Part shown: in pieces, positions 16,375 through 27,568 of the stretch | How the letters are laid out: each line of letters begins with the position of its first letter | Numbering within the stretch: position 1 is the stretch's first letter | DNA from: Cognatilysobacter bugurensis | GTDB taxonomy: Bacteria > Pseudomonadota > Gammaproteobacteria > Xanthomonadales > Xanthomonadaceae | Assembly (NCBI RefSeq): GCF_014652095.1 | Contig: NZ_BMYD01000003.1 | Coordinates: forward strand, 310,001-374,000 | Length of the DNA: 64,000 nt | Direction: 5' to 3' | Made by a program: the position numbers and the translations under genes | Notes under the pieces: generated by a model | The model's database searches: none | What the model saw: the letters and a program-made list of their open reading frames with translations, nothing else | Told to the model about the DNA's origin: nothing

Positions 16375-16968
16375 GTGCGTCGCTTCACTGCCGTCGGGCC
16401 GCGCTTGAGCTGGTACTCGCTCCTTTTCATCGGACTGGCGATGTCGGCCGACGCGTTCGCCGCCGCCGTCGGCAAGGGCGCCGCGATGACGCGACCGCGC
16501 TTGATCGATGCCCTGCGCATCGGACTGGTCTTCGGCGTCATCGAGGCGATCACGCCGCTGCTCGGCGGCTGGCTCGGGCAGGTCGCGCAGGGGCATGTCG
16601 AGGCCTGGGACCACTGGATCGCGCTAGTGCTGTTGACCGGGCTGGGCGTGCACATGATTCGCGCGGGCCTCGCACCCGTGGACGAGACCGCTGCGCCGGC
16701 GTCGCCGGCTTGGTGGCGTGTGCCGCTGACGGGCCTGGCCACCAGCATCGATGCGTTCGCAGTCGGCGTGGGGCTTGCGTTCGTGGATGTGCCGATTGGC
16801 GTCGCCGCCGCGGTGATCGGCGCCTGCACCTTCGTGATGGTGACTTTCGGCGTGCTCGTCGGGCGCGCTCTGGGCGTGCTCGCGGGCAAGCGCGCGGAAG
16901 TGCTCGGCGGTCTGATCCTCATCCTCGTGGGCATCGGCATCGCGGTCGAGCATGTGCGCGCCGGATGA
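16375..16968 (+). CDS. mntP: Manganese efflux pump MntP
   Basis: About 197 residues from GTG 16375; TTG 16405 ([18 protein letters not shown]) is an alternative start nearer the usual N-terminus. Six hydrophobic helices in two homologous halves, each with an acidic motif: [12 protein letters not shown] near residue 24 and [12 protein letters not shown] near residue 124. This internal repeat with Asp in the helices is the MntP signature. It exports Mn2+ across the inner membrane. The 33-bp gap to the previous stop leaves no space for a full yybP-ykoY riboswitch. Confidence 0.92.
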   Translation: MRRFTAVGPRLSWYSLLFIGLAMSADAFAAAVGKGAAMTRPRLIDALRIGLVFGVIEAITPLLGGWLGQVAQGHVEAWDHWIALVLLTGLGVHMIRAGLAPVDETAAPASPAWWRVPLTGLATSIDAFAVGVGLAFVDVPIGVAAAVIGACTFVMVTFGVLVGRALGVLAGKRAEVLGGLILILVGIGIAVEHVRAG

Positions 16969-17028
16969 CCGGAGACGCAGCGCTGCACGGTCGGCGTGCA
17001 TGCGAACTGCTGACTCCGCGGGGTTGCA

Positions 17029-17853
17029 TCAACTCCGGTCGGTGAGCAGCGCCGCGTAGCCGCTGCGCCAGTCCGGGTGCTGCGGCGTCCAGCCGATGCC
17101 GCGCAGGCGCGCATTCATCACACGCCGGCCGGTTTCGGCGCCCTCGAGCGCCGGCACCGGCGGCAGCCCCTCGCGGTCGCGCAGCCACCCCAGCACGTCG
17201 CGCTCCAGCGCGGGCATGTCGTCGGTGCCGCAGTACACGGGCTCGGATGCGTGTTCATCGAGCAGCGTGTCGAGCGCAGCCGCCGCGTCGTCGATGTGGA
17301 TGCGGTTGGTCCAGTGCGCCCGTCCGGGTACGCCGTCGCGCGCGCGGCGCAGCAGCATCGTCCGGCCCGGGCCGTAGAGCCCGCTGAGGCGCAGCGCGCG
17401 GCCGCCGGCGGCGTGCACGCGGGCTTCGGCCTCCAGCAGCACGCGGCCATTGAACGCCGCCGGCTGCGGCATCGTGCGCTCGTCGACCCGTTCGCCCGCG
17501 TCCTGGCCGTACACCGAGGTCGATGAGACGAACACGATGCGCGGCGCCTGCACCGCATCGAGCACGCGCGAGAGGCCGTCGACGAACAGGGCGCGATAGG
17601 CCGCTTCGTCGCGGCGGTCCGGCGCCGCGCAGAACACGAGTGCGTCGACACGGCGCGGCAGCGCGGCCATCCCGTTACCGGACACAACGTCGGCGCCGAG
17701 CGCGTGCACGAGCGGGCCCAGTCCGTCCGCGAGCTGCGCACGCCGGCGCACCGCCAGAACCGTGTCGCCGCGCACCGCGCGGCGCTGCGTCAGACGCAGG
17801 CCGAGATCGCCGGCGCCGACGACGAGGACAGTGGCGGGTAAGGGCAGCGGCAT
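17029..17853 (-). CDS. NAD(P)-dependent epimerase/reductase, YeeZ-like
   Basis: 274 residues. The N-terminal nucleotide-binding motif is VLVVGAGDLGLRL, then VSSTSVYGQDAGERVDE with the SDR Tyr in TSVYG, and LRLSGLYGPGR. These place it in the atypical extended short-chain dehydrogenases of the YeeZ/YbjT type. The usual YxxxK is degenerate (no clear Lys after the Tyr), as in other YeeZ proteins, so catalysis is uncertain. Start at ATG 17853, since the upstream open frame is out of character. Substrate unknown. Confidence 0.85.
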   Translation of the reverse strand: MPLPLPATVLVVGAGDLGLRLTQRRAVRGDTVLAVRRRAQLADGLGPLVHALGADVVSGNGMAALPRRVDALVFCAAPDRRDEAAYRALFVDGLSRVLDAVQAPRIVFVSSTSVYGQDAGERVDERTMPQPAAFNGRVLLEAEARVHAAGGRALRLSGLYGPGRTMLLRRARDGVPGRAHWTNRIHIDDAAAALDTLLDEHASEPVYCGTDDMPALERDVLGWLRDREGLPPVPALEGAETGRRVMNARLRGIGWTPQHPDWRSGYAALLTDRS

Positions 17854-18035
17854 GGGTTCGGGCCGGCGCAGGAGCGGGTGGGTGAGTGTGGCAGAGCGAA
17901 GCGGTGACGCCCGCAAGCCCTGAATACAGCTGACGGCCCGGCACGTGCCGCCGGGAACTGCACACCGCACTCGCGTTCATCTCGATTACGCTCGGACGAT
18001 GCCGTGTCAGCGGCTGTTCAACGCAGGAGACACCC

Positions 18036-20509
<2,474 letters not shown>

Positions 20510-20513
<4 letters not shown>

Positions 20514-20893
20514 GCGGACGCACACTGCTGGTGATCGAAGACGACGCGGACATTCGTGACACGATCCGCGCCGTGTTCGAGCTCGACGGTTATGCCGTCG
20601 AGACTGCCGCGAACGGCGCCGAGGGGCTCGAGAAGATCGCGGTGATGGGTCGGCCATGCGTAATCCTGCTCGACCTGATGATGCCGGTCATGGACGGCTG
20701 GGGATTCCTGGAGCGACTGCGCGCGCACGCCGACCCAGATATCGCATCGGCATCGGTAACGGTGGTGTCGGGCGTGGCGGACCATGAGGAAGCTGCGACA
20801 TTGCGCAGCCGCTTCGGCTGCGGCATGGTCCACAAGCCCGCCGACATCGCCGGGCTCATGCGCATCGTGCACGATCGCTGCGGCCCGGGCTGA
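20510..20893 (+). CDS. Single-domain response regulator
   Basis: 127 residues, a stand-alone receiver domain. Acidic pair in VIEDDADIRD, phospho-acceptor Asp55 in ILLDLMMPVMDG, conserved Lys109 in VHKPAD. No DNA-binding or enzymatic output, so it works by protein contact or as a phosphate shuttle. Its ATG overlaps the TGA of the hybrid kinase (ATGA), making it the obvious partner of that kinase. Confidence 0.93.
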
Positions 20894-20938
20894 GCCTCGC
20901 CACACAAACGTCTCCGAGCAGGCCTTACCCGGCCGGCA

Positions 20939-21346
20939 CTACCAGGCGAAATCCTTGGCGTGCGACTCGATGTGCGCGAGCACGCGCTGAAGGCCGACCG
21001 CCGTGTGGATCAGGTCGCCCGGGCGGCCGTCGAGCTCGGGGTGCCAGGTCGACAGCCACTCCTGCACCCGGTGCTGGGCCCCGAACACGTCGCCGAGCGC
21101 GCGATTGAGGCGCACGAGCCGCAGCGCGTGCGCGCCCATGTCGGAATCCGGGCGCACTTCCTGCTCGTGATGCAGCACGCGCTGCACGGTGTCGCGATCG
21201 GTCGCGAGCACGCGCTGGAGGTCCTCGGGCGCAAATTTCAGGTTGCGCACCGCCCGCAGGGTGTCGAGCGTGAGCGCACCCGACGAGAAGCGCGCGTCGC
21301 CGCTTTGCACGTCGTGGAGCTGGAAGGAGGGGGTGAGCGAACCCAT
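20939..21346 (-). CDS. MbcA/ParS/Xre-like protein (toxin-binding domain)
   Basis: About 135 residues from ATG 21346; a GTG at 21418 would add 24 residues. The N-terminal half has a helix-turn-helix-like pattern (TLDTLRAVRNLKFAPEDLQR, then RDTVQRVLHH). The C-terminal half RALGDVFGAQHRVQEWLS, HPELDGRPGDLIHTAVG, LQRVLAHI matches the DUF2384 (MbcA/ParS/Xre) toxin-binding domain, whose normal partners are RES-domain toxins. No RES gene is adjacent; the only RES protein in this window is at 39095-39715, 18 kb away. Family assignment is by eye. Confidence 0.75.
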   Translation of the reverse strand: MGSLTPSFQLHDVQSGDARFSSGALTLDTLRAVRNLKFAPEDLQRVLATDRDTVQRVLHHEQEVRPDSDMGAHALRLVRLNRALGDVFGAQHRVQEWLSTWHPELDGRPGDLIHTAVGLQRVLAHIESHAKDFAW

Positions 21347-21484
21347 GGGCCAGAGCGTGAAGAAGCGCGGATGAGCGCACCGTGCACGCACCCCCGTAAA
21401 GCCTGAACCATCAACCACCGTGGCTGCAAATCGTCAGCCGCGTTGTCGGGCGTTCGGCAGACTCACCGTCGCGTGAGTGGTGGC

Positions 21485-21841
21485 TCAGTCGGCGAGGTAG
21501 GGATCGTCGCCGCGTCGCTGCACCTGCGCCGGGCTCAGCAGGTCGAAGCGGTGCTGCCGGGCTGCCTGGTGGCGGGGGTCCACGATGAGCTGCGCGACGC
21601 CGTCGGCGAACTGCACGTACACCCCGTCCGAGGCGCCGGCGGCCGCCTGTAAGGCGCGATGGAACGCGCGGTCGAGGGTCGGGTCCACGTAGGCCGCCGC
21701 GAGCACGCGGGCTGCGTGCACGTGGCCTGCGACCCTCGCGTCGTACGCGTCGGCCCCGATTGGAGTCGGGTCGAGCCGCGCAATCGCCTGCGCGTGCTCG
21801 ATGACCGATTCGGCGGTTTCGATGGTGGGGTTCTCATTCAT
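21485..21841 (-). CDS. Hypothetical protein
   Basis: 118 residues from ATG 21841 (MNENPTIETAESVIEHAQ). Mostly helical with Ala-rich segments, then VYVQFADGVAQLIVDPRH and a polar C-terminus. No membrane segment. It lies about 140 bp upstream of the ParS-like gene on the same strand and might belong to the same transcript, but it lacks the Arg-Glu-Ser residues of a RES toxin. I do not recognise a family. Confidence 0.55.
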   Translation of the reverse strand: MNENPTIETAESVIEHAQAIARLDPTPIGADAYDARVAGHVHAARVLAAAYVDPTLDRAFHRALQAAAGASDGVYVQFADGVAQLIVDPRHQAARQHRFDLLSPAQVQRRGDDPYLAD

Positions 21842-21987
21842 GGGCGCGACTATTCCACGCACGCGCCGTGATGCGCACGTCGACACCGGCTGGCCTGCAC
21901 CGTCCGGCTGCTCATGCTGCGTTGCCTGCGGGCAATGCGGTCGCACTCAGGCTGCGGCCGCCCTTGTGCTGCCCGCGCCGATTGCCG

Positions 21988-22569
21988 ATGCTCCCGCAGG
22001 TGCAAGCGTCCGAGCCCCGTCCACCGTCCGAAGCCCGCGCATGGCTTGAAACCGCGCGCCGAACCGGCACGACGAGCGCCGACGCGCAGGCGCGGTTCGG
22101 CACGTTGGCGCCGGTGGCTCCGGCCGAGTTGCACGGGCGCTGGCACGGCATTCCGCTGCACTGTCGGCATCCGCTCGACGGCCTGCTCGAGCGCTTCGGT
22201 TGGCGTGGCAAGGCCATCGCAGGCGGGCGAGCGCACGCGTTGCTGTTTGCCGACGGCCGCGGCGGGGAAGTCGCGCTCGACGTGCGCCGGCTCCCCGTCG
22301 GACTCGCCGTGCGCCTGCGCGCACACCGTTGGCCGGGCGCGCGCGTTGCGTTCGCGCTCGTGCGCGCGAGCCTTGTCACGCACTGGCCGAACGCGCGCGT
22401 CCGCTCGGCCGAGCATCGCGGGCGCGTGACCGCCGTGCTCGACTACGAGGACTTGCCGATTCGCGACGTGTTTGCCCGCATCGACGAGACGACCGTCCTC
22501 GGCCTCATGCATGCGCCCTGGTTCGACGCGCCCTACGCCTTCGCCCTCGAGCGCGCGCCGCATCCATGA
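21988..22569 (+). CDS. GXWXG / DUF4334-like protein
   Basis: About 193 residues from ATG 21988; the frame is open further upstream but that part looks non-coding. Visible motif GRWHGIPL (the GxWxG element), HPLDGLLERFGWRGKAI in the middle, and DYEDLPIRDVFARIDE followed by LGLMHAPWFD at the end, the order expected for GXWXG plus DUF4334 domains. Function of the family is unknown; a small beta-barrel ligand-binding fold is suggested by the alternating pattern. Confidence 0.75.
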   Translation: MLPQVQASEPRPPSEARAWLETARRTGTTSADAQARFGTLAPVAPAELHGRWHGIPLHCRHPLDGLLERFGWRGKAIAGGRAHALLFADGRGGEVALDVRRLPVGLAVRLRAHRWPGARVAFALVRASLVTHWPNARVRSAEHRGRVTAVLDYEDLPIRDVFARIDETTVLGLMHAPWFDAPYAFALERAPHP

Positions 22570-22634
22570 CGACACCGCAGCATGCGGATGTGTAGGCTCG
22601 CTCCGCGGCCGTCCGGCCGATCGGGAGCATGCAC

Positions 22635-22889
22635 ATGGACAAGAATGATGAAGTGGTCAACACCGTCGCCCAGGTCGTGGGCCAGGCGATGGGTGAAATG
22701 TCGGTCGGTATCGCGATGGCGGTGCTCGCGCTGACCGATGCGGTCGCCAAGCAACCGGGCATCGACAGGCGCCAGCTGTTGACCGACGTACTCGGCGGCC
22801 TGCCCGAAGGCGAGGGCGTCGCGCACAACGCGCTGACGGTGATGCGCGAGTCGATTGCGCACGCCCTGCGTGAAAGCGAAAAGAGCTGA
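22635..22889 (+). CDS. Small hypothetical protein
   Basis: 84 residues. GGGAG at 22623-22627 is 7 bp before ATG 22635 but only 1 bp before ATG 22629, so 22635 (MDKNDEVVNTVAQVVGQ) is preferred. Mainly helical with a hydrophobic middle (MSVGIAMAVLALTDAVA), possibly membrane-associated. The C-terminus IAHALRESEKS is charged. No known family. Confidence 0.65.
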   Translation: MDKNDEVVNTVAQVVGQAMGEMSVGIAMAVLALTDAVAKQPGIDRRQLLTDVLGGLPEGEGVAHNALTVMRESIAHALRESEKS

Positions 22890-22914
22890 GCCACTGGCGA
22901 CAGCGGCTCTGCTG

Positions 22915-23091
22915 TCAGTGACCGCGCTGGCTCAAGTGCATCCGCACGTCCTGCGCGGTTTCGCCAACGGCGCTGACCGCCTCGCGGAGTTCGTCGCGGG
23001 TGCAGTCGAACTCCTTGCACCAGTACGCGGCTTCTTCGTCGCTGTGCGTGTTCACGCGTTCGGGATCGGCAGGAATGCGGCGGTCGCTCAT
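22915..23091 (-). CDS. DUF3606 domain protein
   Basis: 58 residues: begins MSDRRIPADPERVNTHSD, then AAYWCKEFDCTRDELREAV and a C-terminal VGETAQDVRMHL. This is the complete DUF3606 pattern (Asp-rich start, YW, helix with ELREAV, VG, EVR-like end). Such proteins are short, cytoplasmic and of unknown function, often several per genome. The C-x4-C pair (Cys25 and Cys30) is a possible variable feature. No strong Shine-Dalgarno. The gene is convergent with the small gene at 22635-22889. Confidence 0.85.
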   Translation of the reverse strand: MSDRRIPADPERVNTHSDEEAAYWCKEFDCTRDELREAVSAVGETAQDVRMHLSQRGH

Positions 23092-23225
23092 CGAGGGCGC
23101 TCATCGGGACGAAGCCGCATTGCACGCGCCAGCGGGTGAACATGCCGCATGCAATGGCCGCGTTTACGTTCACGACCGCGCGACCTCGGGCGCGCTCGAA
23201 TGGCTTTGCCTACTGGAGACGAGCC

Positions 23226-23750
23226 ATGCGAGACATCCTAGCCACTCTCAAGCGCGAACATGACCAGCTTCGCGACCTGCACCGCCAGCTCAGCGCCACG
23301 CCCGATGAGCAGGACGAACTGCGCAAAGACCTGCTCAACCGCATCGAAGCGGTGTTGATCCCACACGCGAAATGGGAAGAGCTGAAGTTCTATCCCGCGT
23401 TCAACGACCGCGCGAACCACGAGCAGCAGTTGCTGTTCGCGAAGGCGATGCAAGAACACCGCGTGGTGGAAAAAGCGGTGCTGCCCGACCTGCATGCGGC
23501 CGACATCGAAGGTCGCCAGTTCGCGGGGTCGGCCGCGGTGCTCGAGGAGCTCATCGTCCACCACGCCAAGGAAGAAGAGACGCAGATGTTCACGGCGGCG
23601 CGCAAGATGTTCAGCCCGCAGGAGCTTGCTGAAATGGACGAGCAGTACGCGGACTGGAAAGACTCCGCGCTTGCCGGCGCGCTCGAGATGCACGCGCAGG
23701 TCAAGACTGCGGCGAAGGCGATGCTGCGTTCGCCAAGCTCGCCCGGCTGA
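23226..23750 (+). CDS. Hemerythrin HHE cation-binding domain protein
   Basis: 174 residues. ATG 23226 has GGAG 8 bases upstream. Metal-ligand pattern of an HHE domain: KREHDQLRDLHRQL (first His), IPHAKWEELKFYP (His and Glu), MQEHRVVEKAVLP, IVHHAKEEETQMF (HxxxE). Hemerythrin-like proteins hold a di-iron site and bind O2 or respond to oxidative and nitrosative stress. No signal peptide, so cytoplasmic. Confidence 0.9.
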   Translation: MRDILATLKREHDQLRDLHRQLSATPDEQDELRKDLLNRIEAVLIPHAKWEELKFYPAFNDRANHEQQLLFAKAMQEHRVVEKAVLPDLHAADIEGRQFAGSAAVLEELIVHHAKEEETQMFTAARKMFSPQELAEMDEQYADWKDSALAGALEMHAQVKTAAKAMLRSPSSPG

Positions 23751-23860
23751 TCGATCCGCCAACGCCGAGCCTGTGCGGCGCGTGCCATTCCGCACGCGCT
23801 GCATGCGGCTCCAAATTTGGATGCGCGCGTTTGAGTGTGAGTGCACACGTTTGAGCGGAC

Positions 23861-23880
23861 GAGGCCGGCTAGCCGGCCTC
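23861..23880. terminator. 20-bp perfect palindrome between convergent genes
   Basis: GAGGCCGGCTAGCCGGCCTC is fully self-complementary and lies between the hemerythrin stop (23750) and the converging isomerase-like gene stop (23898). It could end transcription from both sides. No T tract. Confidence 0.45.
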
Positions 23881-23897
23881 GATGCATTTCGGTGCGA

Positions 23898-24539
23898 CTA
23901 CATCTCGCGCCGTGCTGCAATCGGCAGCGCGTCGAGCCGCTGCATTGCCTCTGATGCGAAGTACGCGGGGTCCGCCAGTCGTTGCTCGAACATCGCCGTG
24001 GCATCGACGCCCCAGTAAAGCTCGGGCCCGCGTTCGTCGTCGATCGCGAGCGTCGGAACACCGAACACGCCCTGCACGATCGCGCGCTCCGTGTTCGCAC
24101 GCAGCGCTGCCTTCGCGTGCGGATCGATCAGCGCTGCGTCGAGATCTTCAATGCCAAGCCCCGCTGCCACCGGTGCAAGCGACGCGGCATCGTCGGCGCG
24201 GCTCCCGTGCCGCCACACATGGTCGAACAGTGCGTCGATCGCATCCTCTGACGCATCGGCATGCAGGCACAGCCGCAGGGCCGGCAGCGGATTGAATGGA
24301 TGAGCGTCTGGAAACACGAGCGGCACGCCGGCACGGTCGGCCTGCCATTGCACGTGCCGGTACGTGAAGCGGCGCTTGGCCGCGATCTCCGCCGGCCCGC
24401 GCTGGCCGTGGTGCGCGAGCAGCGCGCCCAGCAGCACCGGGCGCAGCGCGATCGGGTGCTGGCGCCGGAGCGCACGCACGCGCGGCCATTGCAGGTACGC
24501 GAACGGCGAGAGGAAGTCGAAATACCAGTCGAGCGTCAT
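23898..24539 (-). CDS. DsbA-fold 2-hydroxychromene-2-carboxylate isomerase-like protein
   Basis: 213 residues. Starts MTLDWYFDFLSPFAYLQWPR, with Ser11 in the SPFAYL motif where HCCA isomerases place the glutathione-binding Ser. Other motifs: FNPLPALRLCLHAD, ALFDHVWRHG, GVFGVPTLAID (cis-Pro loop) and LYWGVDATAMFE. The family (kappa-class GST-like) catalyses glutathione-dependent isomerisation in aromatic degradation, but no other degradation gene is nearby, so the real substrate is unknown. Confidence 0.88.
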   Translation of the reverse strand: MTLDWYFDFLSPFAYLQWPRVRALRRQHPIALRPVLLGALLAHHGQRGPAEIAAKRRFTYRHVQWQADRAGVPLVFPDAHPFNPLPALRLCLHADASEDAIDALFDHVWRHGSRADDAASLAPVAAGLGIEDLDAALIDPHAKAALRANTERAIVQGVFGVPTLAIDDERGPELYWGVDATAMFEQRLADPAYFASEAMQRLDALPIAARREM

Positions 24540-24662
24540 GGGGCCTCCGTCATGTCCATGCAGAGCCTGTCACGCCCATCGCGCCGATGCGACGCCGCGC
24601 CTGCAACGCTTCTCCGCGATGTGACGCGGCCGGAGCACGCGCGGCACTCGACAGGAGTCGAA

Positions 24663-25331
24663 ATGGCGAATGATCGAAATCCGAGCAGCGCTTCAAGCGA
24701 TGGCGCGGCGGAGCAGGGCCGGCGCGGCGCGGGCGCGTTCGCCTGCCTGGCCGCGGCGCTTGCACTGGGCGCTTGCGTCGAGCGCGAAGACGGCGGGTTC
24801 GACAACGAGGCGGACGAGGCCGCGCAGGCGGCACTGACCGTGCCGGACGAGCCTGGGCTTCGCACCGCGCCGGCCGTGGCGCCGCGACCCGACGCCGCCG
24901 GCGTTGCGCCGCCGGTCCGCGACGAAACCGCGCCGGCCGGTCAGTGGTTCCTGCAGCCCGGCCCGGTGGCCGCGTGGGGCGTGCCGCACAGCGAGACGGT
25001 GCTGTCGCTGGCCTGCGACGGTGCGCGTGGCGAGGTGGTGGTCGAGCGCGATGCGGTCGGTGTGGCCGCCGACGTCGGCGTGATCACGCTCGACGCCGAC
25101 GGGTTGCGCCGCGGACTGCCGGCCGTGCGCAGTGTCACTGCGCTCGGACCGCGCCTGGTCGCACGCATTCCCGCGCGTGATCCGCTGGTTGGGCGGTTGC
25201 GCACTGCCACGCGCCTGCGCGTGCAGGCCGGCGGCGAGACCCTCGCGACGACGGCGCCTGGCCCTGCACTCGGGCGGGTGCTCGACGCGTGCCGCGAGGC
25301 GATCGTGCCCGCGGCGCAGCCGGCCGGTTAA
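24663..25331 (+). CDS. Putative lipoprotein
   Basis: 222 residues. ATG 24663 follows AGGAGT. The N-terminus has 22 polar residues, then ACLAAALALGACV with a lipobox Cys at about residue 38, an unusually late signal. The body is acidic and Pro-rich (60-100), followed by a beta-rich domain (AAWGVPHSETVLSLACDG, VERDAVGVAADVG, RLRTATRLRVQAGGE) and a C-terminal DACREAIVPA. Probably periplasmic. No family recognised. Confidence 0.7.
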   Translation: MANDRNPSSASSDGAAEQGRRGAGAFACLAAALALGACVEREDGGFDNEADEAAQAALTVPDEPGLRTAPAVAPRPDAAGVAPPVRDETAPAGQWFLQPGPVAAWGVPHSETVLSLACDGARGEVVVERDAVGVAADVGVITLDADGLRRGLPAVRSVTALGPRLVARIPARDPLVGRLRTATRLRVQAGGETLATTAPGPALGRVLDACREAIVPAAQPAG

Positions 25332-25473
25332 TTCGTAGAAACCACGCTCGGACGCGACGTCACTTGAGTACGCGCCCGTGTCCGCAGCGGCGTCATAGCC
25401 GCTCCAATCGCACGCACCGAAGCAGGCTTGGGCGCCCGCTCAACCGGGCGCCGTGGCGTTCGCTGCGACGCGG

Positions 25474-26133
25474 TCAGTCCTTGCCGCCCTTTCCGTTGCC
25501 GTGGCCGTTGCCATGACCCTTGCCCTTATCGCCCTTGCCGCCTTTATCGCCCTTGTCGTGGCCCCGGCCGGCATGCGCGGGCTTGCCGTGGTCGCGGTCC
25601 GATCCGCGGTCGTGGGACTTCGGCCCGCGGTCGGAGCCGCGATGATCGCGCGACCAGTCGACCCGCGTGTTGCGGTCCAGCGTGACCGGGTGACCCCATC
25701 GATCGTAGGTCGCGACCGTGCCGCGCTTGAGCGCATGGAACGCCGGCGAGCCGGGCTTGATGCCCATGCGCTTGGCGAGCGCGCCCCAGCCCTGGCCGGG
25801 GTCGCGGTCGTACTCGCGGACGATCTCGACGCAGGGCCGGCGCAGCGCATGCGCGATCGCACACGCGAAGTAGACGTCGGCCGGCGCCCAGCCGCGCCGG
25901 TCGAGCAGTTCGACGATCAGCGGGCGGGGCGCGCCGTAGTGGCCGGCCAACTCATCGACGAACGGGTCGCGGTAGCGCCGGCCGTAATCGTTGATCTCCC
26001 CGAGCCGGGTGTCGACCCAGACGTCACCGGTGCGCAGGTTGTAGCCGATCGTCTGCGCGGCAGCGGGCACTGCGGTGGCGCCGAGCGCGGCGGCGAGGGC
26101 AAGGGCGATCCAGCGGGGGCGGGCAAGGGGCAT
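25474..26133 (-). CDS. Secreted hypothetical protein with Gly/Lys/Asp-rich tail (paralogue A)
   Basis: 219 residues. Signal peptide MPLARPRWIALALAAALGAT ending before AQTIGY. The conserved core (about 30-150) has TGDVWVDTRLGEINDYGRRY, FVDELAGHYGAPRPLIVELL, RGWAPADVYFACAIAHAL, RMGIKPGSPAFHALKRGT. The tail (160-219) is highly repetitive DRGSDRDHGK and GDKGKGHGNG, likely disordered. The core has a paralogue at 45973-46593 in this window. Function unknown; a periplasmic role is inferred from the signal. Confidence 0.8.
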   Translation of the reverse strand: MPLARPRWIALALAAALGATAVPAAAQTIGYNLRTGDVWVDTRLGEINDYGRRYRDPFVDELAGHYGAPRPLIVELLDRRGWAPADVYFACAIAHALRRPCVEIVREYDRDPGQGWGALAKRMGIKPGSPAFHALKRGTVATYDRWGHPVTLDRNTRVDWSRDHRGSDRGPKSHDRGSDRDHGKPAHAGRGHDKGDKGGKGDKGKGHGNGHGNGKGGKD

Positions 26134-26302
26134 CGGGCGTCTCCGGTCGAAATGCAGACCGATTGTTACGGCAGTGCTTGCACGGCCGGTAGCCGCGCCC
26201 GGCATTGCGGCCGGACGCCGTTCAGCTGGAGCCGGCTCAGTGACGTCGTCCCGCCGTCTTCGCGTCCGATAGTCGACCCTTCGCGCACGTGACGGAGGGC
26301 GC

Positions 26303-27568
26303 ATGGACCCGTACAAGTTCGTACTGCTGCTGACCGGCATCGCGCTGCTCGGCGCCGCCTGGTTGCCCCACCTGCTCAAGCGCAGCGCGTTGAGCTTTCC
26401 GGTGATCTATGTGTTGCTGGGTGCGGCGCTCTACGTGCCCGACCTGCCGCTGCCAAGCCCTGACCCGATGCAGTACGGCGTCATTGTCGAGCGTGTAACC
26501 GAACTCGTCGTGCTGGTCGCGTTGCTCGGCGCCGGCATCCGCATCGACACGCGCTTTGCCTGGCGCAAATGGCATCTCACGTGGCGTCTGCTCGGCATCG
26601 CGATGCCGATTACCATCGTGGGCGCGGTGTGGCTCGGGCACGAGGTGCTCGGTTACAGCATGGCCGCTGCGGCGCTGCTCGGCGCGGTGCTGGCCCCGAC
26701 CGACCCGGTGCTCGCGAGCGATCTACAGGTCGATGCGCCCGGCGAAGGCGGCGAGGACGCGGTGCGCTTCGGCCTCACGAGCGAAGCCGGGCTCAACGAT
26801 GGGCTCGCATTCCCGTTCGTGTGGCTGGCCGTCGGGCTCGCGATAGCCGCAAACGACGGCACCGCAATGGACTGGCAGCATTGGTGGACGATCGACGTGG
26901 CGTGGCGCCTGCTTGGCGCGCTGGGCGTCGGCTGGGCCGTGGGCTACGGGCTCATGCACCTGCTGTTCCGCGTGGAGCGCGACGATGCGCTGAGCCGCAC
27001 GAGCGACGGCCTCACCGCGCTCGCGATCATCCTCATCGTCTACGGCATCGCCGAGCTCGTGCACGTGTACGGGTTTCTCGCGGTGTTCGTGGCCGCGGTC
27101 GTGATCCGCCAGTTCGAGAGCGAGCACAAGTACCACCAGACGCTCAACCTGTTTGCCGAGCAGTGCGAACGGTTGCTCATGGCGCTGCTGCTGATCGCGT
27201 TCGGCGGCGCGCTCGCGATCGGCATCCTCGGCACCGTGACCTGGCGCGAAGTGCTCGTCGCGCTCGCGATCGTGCTCGTGGTGCGGCCGATCGGCGGCTG
27301 GCTGTGCCTGCTCGGCGCGAAACTCGAGCACCGTGAGCGCTGGGCGATCGCGGTGTTCGGCGTGCGCGGCATCGGCTCGTTCTACTACCTCGCGTTTGCG
27401 CTCAACCACGCCGAGTTCGAGGAGCGCGAATCGCTGTGGGCCGTGGTCTCGCTCGTCGTGCTGATTTCGATCCTGCTGCACGGCATGACCGCCAAACCGA
27501 TCATGCGCCAGCTCGATGCGTGGCGACTGCGGCGCGAGCGCAGGAAGCGGCCGACCGCTCCAGGCTGA
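26303..27568 (+). CDS. Cation/proton antiporter (CPA1, NhaP-like)
   Basis: 421 residues with about twelve hydrophobic segments. The ion-binding region LAPTDPVLASDLQV (ND-like motif replaced by TDP) and GLTSEAGLNDGLAFPFVWLA is the NhaP/CPA1 signature. C-terminal half has RERWAIAVFGVRGIGSFYYL. No C-terminal TrkA/RCK domain. It exchanges Na+ or K+ for H+ across the inner membrane, for pH and salt homeostasis. Start MDPYKFVLLLTG with a GGAG-like site at about 26293. Confidence 0.92.
   Translation: MDPYKFVLLLTGIALLGAAWLPHLLKRSALSFPVIYVLLGAALYVPDLPLPSPDPMQYGVIVERVTELVVLVALLGAGIRIDTRFAWRKWHLTWRLLGIAMPITIVGAVWLGHEVLGYSMAAAALLGAVLAPTDPVLASDLQVDAPGEGGEDAVRFGLTSEAGLNDGLAFPFVWLAVGLAIAANDGTAMDWQHWWTIDVAWRLLGALGVGWAVGYGLMHLLFRVERDDALSRTSDGLTALAIILIVYGIAELVHVYGFLAVFVAAVVIRQFESEHKYHQTLNLFAEQCERLLMALLLIAFGGALAIGILGTVTWREVLVALAIVLVVRPIGGWLCLLGAKLEHRERWAIAVFGVRGIGSFYYLAFALNHAEFEERESLWAVVSLVVLISILLHGMTAKPIMRQLDAWRLRRERRKRPTAPG

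Noticed and set aside
16342-16404. yybP-ykoY manganese riboswitch before mntP
   Set aside because: Only 33 bp (63 bp to the alternative start) separate the genes, too short for the aptamer, and no matching pairing was seen.
20939-21841. RES-Xre toxin-antitoxin pair
   Set aside because: The ParS-like gene's neighbour (21485-21841) lacks the Arg-Tyr-Glu-Ser residues of a RES toxin, so the pair is not a recognised TA module.
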